Of a DNA stretch of 64,000 bases, positions 22,101 to 31,100 are shown one piece after another (position 1 is the stretch's first letter; each line of letters begins with the position of its first letter). Source of the DNA: Euborellia annulipes. Its lineage: Eukaryota; Arthropoda; Insecta; Dermaptera; Anisolabididae. The notes beneath the pieces were generated by a model. That model was not told the origin of the DNA and searched no databases. It was given only the letters and a program-made list of their open reading frames with translations. The stretch covers positions 248,001 through 312,000 of the forward strand of contig JAKCPI010009427.1 in assembly GCA_023213315.1 (NCBI GenBank). The letters run 5' to 3'. The position numbers were made by a program, and so were the translations under genes.

Positions 22101-25100
22101 CACTGGTAAAGAAGACACTGCTGTTATTTAATGGAACTTTAATCAAGTTATGGAGGTATCCTCCAAGACAATGGATAAAATCTTTTGTTAATTAAAAGAG
22201 GTTGAAAGAAATCAAGATTATTTTATTTTATTTATTTATTTTTTATTTTTTTTTTTTTTTGCGAGAATATTGGCTGAGAGTTTCCGGCCGATATCTCCCC
22301 CCGATGTTTTCCCATAATCTTCCGTGCTTCGGAAAGATCACCAGGATTATCACATCCAATCGCCGATATACAGTAGCTCATACAGACAAACTTAGGTCAG
22401 TCAGGCTCCACTTTCAAGTATTTGGAATTCATTTTCCTTCCATCAACCACAAAGCTTCAATACAATAAATGGGATCAGGTTGCCTATTTATGGTTTTCCT
22501 GCCCGAAATAAGTATAGTAAAGGGGTGAATACTTTACCTTTTTTAGGGGTATTCATCTCCCGAAAATTATTTATAATATAATAATGGCTTCAATGCCAGG
22601 AGACTTTGCTCCAAAATATTTATTTTTTTATTTGCCACTTGGGCCAGGACCAATGTCCTACACATTATTTTTCATTAGAATTTGAATCCAATCTTTCAAT
22701 GGATGCCTTTCCTTTCCAAAATTTATTATAATTCAAACTAAACTGATTTACTATCAACTGACTCGAAGCAACAACCCAAATAATCTTCCCTAACCCGACT
22801 TCAAACAGAAAACACCTTAAGAAAACATCCTCCAGTCTCACTCAGACAATATTTTATTCATATTTTGATTTATGTTAGTTGTAATAATTGCTATAAAAAA
22901 ATGTGGGTATAATTACTTGATTTCTTCCAATTTAACATTTTTTTTTATTTATTTTATTTTAAAACGTGGGGATATAAATTTATTAATATATTTAATTATC
23001 TGTTTAATTGTTATTCATTTATTTTATGAGAATCTTTGATACTTTTTACTTTAATCTTAATATTTCAAGTGATTTGAGTTTTAATTATTATCATTTATAA
23101 TTGCTTCATACAATATTTAATTAACAATTTATTGAATCATAGTTTAAAGAGTTGTGATTACTTTGATATTAAAATTATAATTCTTATTAAAATATATATT
23201 TTTTTTTTATTTCATTTTATTTATGTATATAAATTTTTATCATTATCTATTGAGAAGATTTAAATAAATTTAAAAAAATATTTCTTTTTCATTCAAGGAT
23301 AGAATTTAACAGGGGATTTCAAGAGACAAATTCATTGATATTTAACATAATATTAATAGTAAATACTATTTGTAAAAAAAATTTTATTTTATACAAAAAA
23401 ATTTATTCATAAATCTTTAACTTTAAATTCAATGATTTCTTTTCATTCATATAAAAATTTAATTGATTTAAAATTGATAGAGAATAACTGTGTTTAATAA
23501 TTTGGGCTTGTTTTATCTAAATAAAATTTTCTTAATTAAAATTAAAATTAAAGGAATCATAATTATGATAAAATTTATACAATTTTTTTTTTTTTTTTTT
23601 TTGTTGGGCTTTTTTTTTATTTGTTAGTCAAAGTCAGGTCTGGTTAAATGGTTTCATGTTCGTAGTACTGGCGGATTTATTTATGATTTAAAACGCGAAT
23701 GATGATTTTTAGGGAGACGTTTACAGGCAAACGTCGAATGATGTTCCCTATAGTATTCGTATATTTTCTTTATATAATAGATCCAGGTATAACTGGGCTC
23801 TATTAAAGGTTGCATTGGTGCAAGGTGAGTGGTAGTTTCCGTGGGAATCGGTTCTGGCAATGGTAGAAATCTTCTATAATAATAAAAATATTCGTAATAT
23901 TGATTTCCGGAGGCAGTAATCATAATTATCTTATAATGTCTCACACTAAAAAGTTGATAATCAATCATATATTCGATATAGAAGAATTCTGGCTTTACAG
24001 GTGAGAAATATGTTGTACCTGTGTAACGAAAGTTGTAATTTAAAATATCTGGCGAGGTGCATTCTGCTTCCCAGACCTCCCTCGTTATATTTAGACATAA
24101 TTTTGATTGTGGTGTGATTTGATTAGTATGTTTAATAGATGGCTTTTGTTGTGAGTCGGATTTGTCCGCAAGGCGTCTGAACGACTCTTCAGCACTTACA
24201 ACGACCGTTGCGCGGACAGCCGCTGACGTTTCGGTGTTCAATTTAGGATGTTCAGGTGTCATTGAATAGGGGTCGGTTTGTTCACAAGGCACCGGTGCGA
24301 CCCGCCCGGATTTACAATTTCAATTGCGTGAACAGCCGGCGACGTTTCGGGCTGTATTTCGCCATATCGAGTTTGTGACCTGGTGACTCGCATCAATTCG
24401 GGGTCTAACGTATGTGTTCCAGGCCTAGGGACGGGATTGGTTGGGGGGTCAAGGTGGGGACTCGGGCCCTTCACTAGGGGTCACATCCCCCTCGACATCG
24501 TTGTCGGGTAAGTTACTTTTCTCTATATTGATACGTTCTTCTTCCTGAGTGGCCTCTAATTTATTTTCCACTGTATCAACCCGCTCCGAATTAACTTGCA
24601 TAAATTGATAAATCGAATTGATTTCCCCCCGTATCTCTTTTTTGCTGTCCTCTATCTTTTGCTGAATTTTCCTTTCACTTTGATCTATTTTATTTTCTAG
24701 ATATTTTTCTAAGGATTCAAATCGTTGTTGTGATTTGGTTTCGTTTTGATCTAATTTGTTTTGCATTGTTTGCATCAGCTGGAATTGTTGTAACAGAAGA
24801 TCCCATGGTATCATATCTCCAACCTTAGAATCCGCTGTAGTTGGCGATTTTACACTGCACGGCATTATTACACGAGGTGGTTGTTATAAGTCCTTTTTGA
24901 CGTTACGTTTTTGACAGGAGACTTTTGACAGCTGTCAGAGACACGTGGGTTTTTTTTTGTTTTGATGCAAAACTATTTATTTTGATTTTTTTTTTTTTTT
25001 TTTAATTTAGATTTATTTTAATTTTGATTTTAAATCAAACAATTTTTTTTCTTTTTTTTTTTTTTTAAATTTATTTTCCGAATTTATAAATTTCTTAATT

Positions 25101-28100
25101 TTAATTTTAATCAATTCGTCGGAAACTTTTATTTAGAAAATTATTGAGAAAATTTATGTCTTTAAATTGTTTAAATTTATTATTAAAAGTAGTTAGATCA
25201 AGTATCCAATTATATGAAATCAATTTTCAGATCAAATAGTAGGGTCAAATCAACGCACGTTTAATTGATGAATAAAAAAAATAATCAAGATCCCATTTAC
25301 TCTCTATGTAAGCCTAATAGAAAGATTTTAACAAATTTTGTATCTTATTTATTTGTAGACAAAAATTTATTTCAACAACAGAGTGTCGGTCTTGAAAAGG
25401 TAGAGTTAATTAAAAAAAATTTTTTTTTTTTTTAATTAACAATCAATCCACAGCTAGCTCCACCATATTATATATTATTAATTGCTGAAAAGAAATCTCT
25501 TATATTTAAAGTTGTGGGGGGGGGGGTAAACAAAGGAAAGTCGAGATTTTTCAGATTAATATGTTTTTTCGATTTATTCAAAAAAATAAATATTTTTTTT
25601 ATGTTTTTAATTGTAACGAGTATCTGCTTCTTTGATATATAAATGAAAATGATTTAGTTTAATTAATTATACTAATTAATAATTAAGTGTAATTAATATT
25701 ATGGATTGTTCAAAGTTTTCAATTTTTATATTAGTTTTAATATTTTATATTTTTAATATTTTTTTATTAATTCCAAGCTTGAAAATTTTTATTATAATTA
25801 AATATATTTTTTATTTTTTTTATAAAAACAAAAGCTAGCTTTTTATTAAACACTGCACTGAGGGGAAAGGGAACCGATGAAAATCTTATCTTTGATGTGG
25901 CTCCCACGAAGAAATTTGCTGCTACCGGTGATGGTCCAATTCTGCCAGCGGAGAAGTGACCAATGGTCGTTGATAATGTGATTCTTCTTTGAAGATATGA
26001 ATTTCAGTGGTTTTTTAACACATCACAAAATAAATAATTTGTTGTAGTTGATTGAGAGTAAATTAAACGTATAATTAATTGTAATTGATGAGAAATTGGG
26101 ATCAATTATAAAGGGTTGGAGAGAGAGTGTAATCCAAGACGTGTAGTCTCTCCGGCATCTAGGCTCTCAATGCTGTTTCACCCTTTGTCTCTTCGCGGCG
26201 CGCGCATCCTTTCGCGTCATCGTCGCCGCACAAATTTCCAATTTAATAAAATTTATAAATTTATTTAAAATAAAAATTGCAAAATAATTCTTTTGTATAA
26301 TAAATGAATCTGATATTATTAATTAATATTTGTTAGATACAAAATCACATAATAAAATAGTATTCTCATATATTTTTTTATTTATATTGTTTTAATTAAT
26401 TAAACAAAGGTGGCTAATTCGCCTATAGGGTAACAATATATATAATAAATAAGCCTCTCATCCTCTATTTTTAAATAGGATTAGCTATTCATAAGTCAGA
26501 TTAGAGATAGAAAATAGAACAATTCGTATTATTGGTGTGAAATGTTTTTTTCTTTTAATATTTGTGTATCCTAAACTAATTTATTCTTTTGTTTATTTAT
26601 AGGAAATGTAATAATGAACTGTGACAATGTAATTGATCAAAATGAATTAGTTTTGGACCAGACAGAAGAAGTTGTAACATGTTTAACAGACAACGAGCAA
26701 TCAGATTTATCAGGGTATGTAATTTTTCAGCTATATGTAAATTAACAAAAAATCTTTATCAAAAACTTCATAGAGATGCAAAGCCCTCTTCTTCAGGACT
26801 AATGAATTGAATACTGAATAATAGGTATTTGTTTTGAAAAAGGCACTAATTTTCAAAATAAGGCACCAAGACTAAATGTCAATATACAAATGCATAAAAT
26901 AAATACATTTTTTTTTTATTTTACGAGATTTATCTTTTGACTTAACATGTTTGGTCCATCTCGAACCAACCCAGTCAAAATAATCACCTCGCATGTATTT
27001 ATATTCTTATTTGTTCTTATTTTTGTAAATTTCTTAAATATCGGAAGTTTTATTTGTCTATGGCCAAGTTAGTGGTGGCTGATTAAAACAATATATGGTA
27101 TATTATTTAGATTTTATTTTTGGCAGCAACTGCAGCTTACAGTTTCGATGGTTCCCTCCATCATCTTCAGGCCTAAAAATATTAATACAGACAATGTACA
27201 TATAAGTTTATTTTTTCTTTTTCTAGGAACTAATTTTCAACTTAGGTTACATGTATATATATATTATATGAGCTTTCTTAATAAAGAATTTGTTATTATA
27301 ATTATTTGTTACCTATATTCAAGTCATATATTTCTAATCATATTTTTTATTTTTATTATAATTACCAAATAAAATCATGTATCCCCTTTTTTTATATTTT
27401 TTGACTTTTACCAAACAATGTCGTGTCTGATTGTGATGCTTTATTTTTATCTACAATATTTTTATCAAGAGACAGTTTTTGGTGTTTTCTGTAAAGTACA
27501 ACGAAGAAAATTAACAATGAATATACATATATATATGGATAGGTACCACTAACCTGGCCATACACAAATAAAACTTCCGATATTTAAGAAATTTAGATGA
27601 AAAATTGTACAATCCCTTATTTTTGTAGTTGTTCTTTTCGACGCGACGAATGTAACGACATAAATAATGTAGATTTATTTTTACTCTTATAGAGAATATA
27701 AAAACATTTTATTTTCTAATTATAATTAAGAAGCATGGGCGTAGCCAGGGGGAGGCAGGGAGGGGCCGTTGCCTCCCCCCCCCCGGCTTGTCCTAAAAAT
27801 TAAAAAAAAAAAAAACAAACAAATATATATTTTTCCCATTGGTAATTTTTTTTAACGCCTCAATTCACTACATTAATTTAATTTTTTTTAATCTAAATAA
27901 ATAACTAATAATCTATGTATATATTAATTGCAAACCCCTCCCCCCTCTCGCCCTAACGAGGGGTTGCCCCCCCCCCCCCCTAACAAGATGTCTGGCTACG
28001 CCCATGTTAAGAAGTGTTTATTAAACCTTTTGTTTTTTGAATTATTATTATTATTAGGGCAATTTTTAATTATAGACCACATTTTGTATTAATTATTTAT

Positions 28101-31100
28101 TAAAAATATAAATACTGTACAACGTTTCGACTCCTTATTCTGCAGCCGTTATCAAGTACTGTGCACTTGCTCCGACTGAACTGTTCACTTGAGTCGGAGT
28201 AAGTGCACAGCACTTGATAACGGCTGCAGAATAAGCAGTCGAAACGTTGTACAGTATTTATATATTTTTAATAAATATGTAACACAAAAATATGGTCTAT
28301 GATTAAAAATTCCCCTAATAATTATAATTAAGAAGATTCTTAAAATTTTCTCTAAACTGTTCTTTTATTTAAATTTTCGATTAATCAGGGCTGTTTTAGA
28401 GAATTTTCTCTGTATTCATTTATTATATTACTTTATGTATTTTGTAAATAAATAAATAAATTAACACTAAAAATTCTATTTTTTTTTAGATATGATGAAA
28501 ATATTATAATGCAACACATGGATATTCGTCAACCTCTTTCTACATTGAAATCATTATTACAGCAAAGAATAAACAACGTCAATCTTACAGATTACGAATT
28601 TTGGCTTCAAGATGCTCACATGGTAAAAAAAATTCTTCACTCAAAGGATTTAATGGCTATTCATATTTTCAGGCAAATAAAATATGAGTATCCATCGGGA
28701 TGCGAATCCTCGATCCTTGGTATAGAAGGCCAGCACGCTAGTCACTACACCAAGGCCCGAGGGCATGTAGAAACTTATTAACAATTAATTTTTTTTCTAT
28801 TTTTCAGTTAGAGTCGCATAAAAATTTAGTTGACCAATGTGTACAAGGCGAGGGTTTAGTACAAATTAATGTCCAAATTTTAACACACGAAAAAAAGATA
28901 AATATTGTGGATGTATTAAAGCCAGCAGAGGAATATAATGAAATGTCTGAAAATAGTAAGATTTAATATTTTTATTTAACATTTTTATTGTATACATGAA
29001 CAAAATGATTTTTTTTTTTTTTTAATTTTAGGTAATGAAAGTTCCTCAAGTGAATTTTCATATAATCAGGATCCTCAACAACCTATAGTTCGATGGGGAA
29101 TCGATCCTTATTTTAAAAAGGAACAAGAACGACTAAAATTTCCAACAGGTAGGCATATAACAAAAAAAAAATAGATAAAAAAAAATAAGCGTAAAATTAA
29201 CAAAAAAAAATCTTAATATTTTTTAATAGATCCCAGAGAGTGGTCCAACGTTCATGTTCGTCATTGGCTACAATGGGCAGTTAGGCAATTCAATTTAGCA
29301 GGATTAAAATTATCTGAATGGAACATGACTGGAAAAGAGCTATGTGATATGACATTGCCTAATTTTCAATTAAAAGTGCCTTCAGATCCTGGCGATTATT
29401 TTTGGACCCACCTTGAACTTTTACGGAAATGTAATATAGTGGGTAAGTTTAAGAACTAAAATAATTAATAGCTTTGAGATAAAGTTGAAAAAATGATTTA
29501 TTCATTTTGACGAATTATCCAAATTTTGGCAGAAAAGATTCTGGCTTTGAAACAGTAGTGTTTGTCAAATAAAGAGCGAGAAAAAATTAAAAGGTTTTTT
29601 TTTTTTAATAAATTTCCAGCAGAACACTTATCCAAGCTCAAACATAAAAGCTACGAAAATAAAATCAACGCAATATTTAAAAATTTTTCTAAAATTTGAC
29701 CTGAAGACCTAATGAAAACACCATTTAGTTTTCAAATTGGTGAATATATATATATATATCACTTTCTCATAAAAAATAGCCTTGTATTATTTATTTAAAT
29801 TATTATTCTCAGTTTTATTCAATTCACTAATATAATTTTTACTTTCTCTTACCTATACATATATATAGAATGTATTAGATTCATTTGAAAAATTCGAGAT
29901 TTTGATGGAAATACATGTTTTGAGGTCCCCTGAGTCCAAAAACGTGGTCTGTCTGTGTGTGTGTTGAATTTTAAATTAATATCCTCACTACTCATTATAT
30001 ATTCAGCCACTCCTCCTGAAATTTATATATATATATATATATATAGGGTCTATATATTTTTTTTGAAAACTGTACAATAGATGAATTCTTTGCTTCCCCG
30101 CAGATGCAGTAAAACAAATGAAAATATAATTAAATGATTTTCGAGATCTATATATTTGAATTATCATTCAATAAATACCTCGATTCGGAATTGATTAGTT
30201 ATATACTTGGCCCACCAACAAATAAACATACTCACACTTATGTTAAATAAAAATATAATATTATACTTATAATACTTTAGTTGTATTATTATGTATTTAT
30301 TATTTATTAATAACCACAATTCTTGATAATATTTTTATTATAACTATTATTTTTTAGCCACGGTTCAGAAACAAGAACTCAAGGATGAGGTAAAAACTGA
30401 AACATTATCTCCAAAAGCATTTAAGGGTAAATCAACAAGAAGTCCGTCTAATAATTTTATTCTAGATCTTCCTGTTATGCATTCAAATCCAATGTCTTCA
30501 GGAAATAGGATAGGTATAGTAATCATAATTATACTACCGAATTTATATCTGATATTTTTTATGAAAATTATATTCTACATTTTCAGGAAACAATGGACAA
30601 ATTCAATTATGGCAATTCCTTCTTGAATTATTAACCGATAAAGATCATAGGAAAATAATTCAATGGCAAGGATCTGAAGGAGAATTTAAACTTGTGAATC
30701 CTGAAACAGTAGCTCAACTTTGGGGTGAAAGGAAAAATAAACCTACAATGAATTATGAAAAACTAAGTCGAGCACTTCGATATTATTATGATGGAGACAT
30801 GATCGCTAAAGTATGAATTTTCAATCTCTAATTTATTGGGTTGTTCGCAAAGACATTCAAACAAAAGACTTAATTTTATTTTAGGAAAATATGGAAGTTA
30901 GCCTACTTGGAAAATTTTTCCTCAGTTGTTATAGGATATTAAAAAGAAAAAAAAGAAAAAAATTTTTCTTTTTTCCAGGATCATTTCCAAGTAACTTTCA
31001 TATTTTCCTAAATTACTTGAGCAGTTTCAAGAAAAAATTAATTGTTCACAGCTTACTTCTCACTTAAGCCGCATAATCATTATATATTTTGACAGCTGAT

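Noticed and set aside
22202..22468. 88-codon + frame as an exon
   Set aside because: It opens in a T-rich tract, has no splice signals fitting GABPA phase and matches nothing; likely old repeat.
24449..24865. Coiled-coil frame as a host gene
   Set aside because: It is followed by frame changes and retroelement-like text on the same strand, in an intron, with no splice signals.
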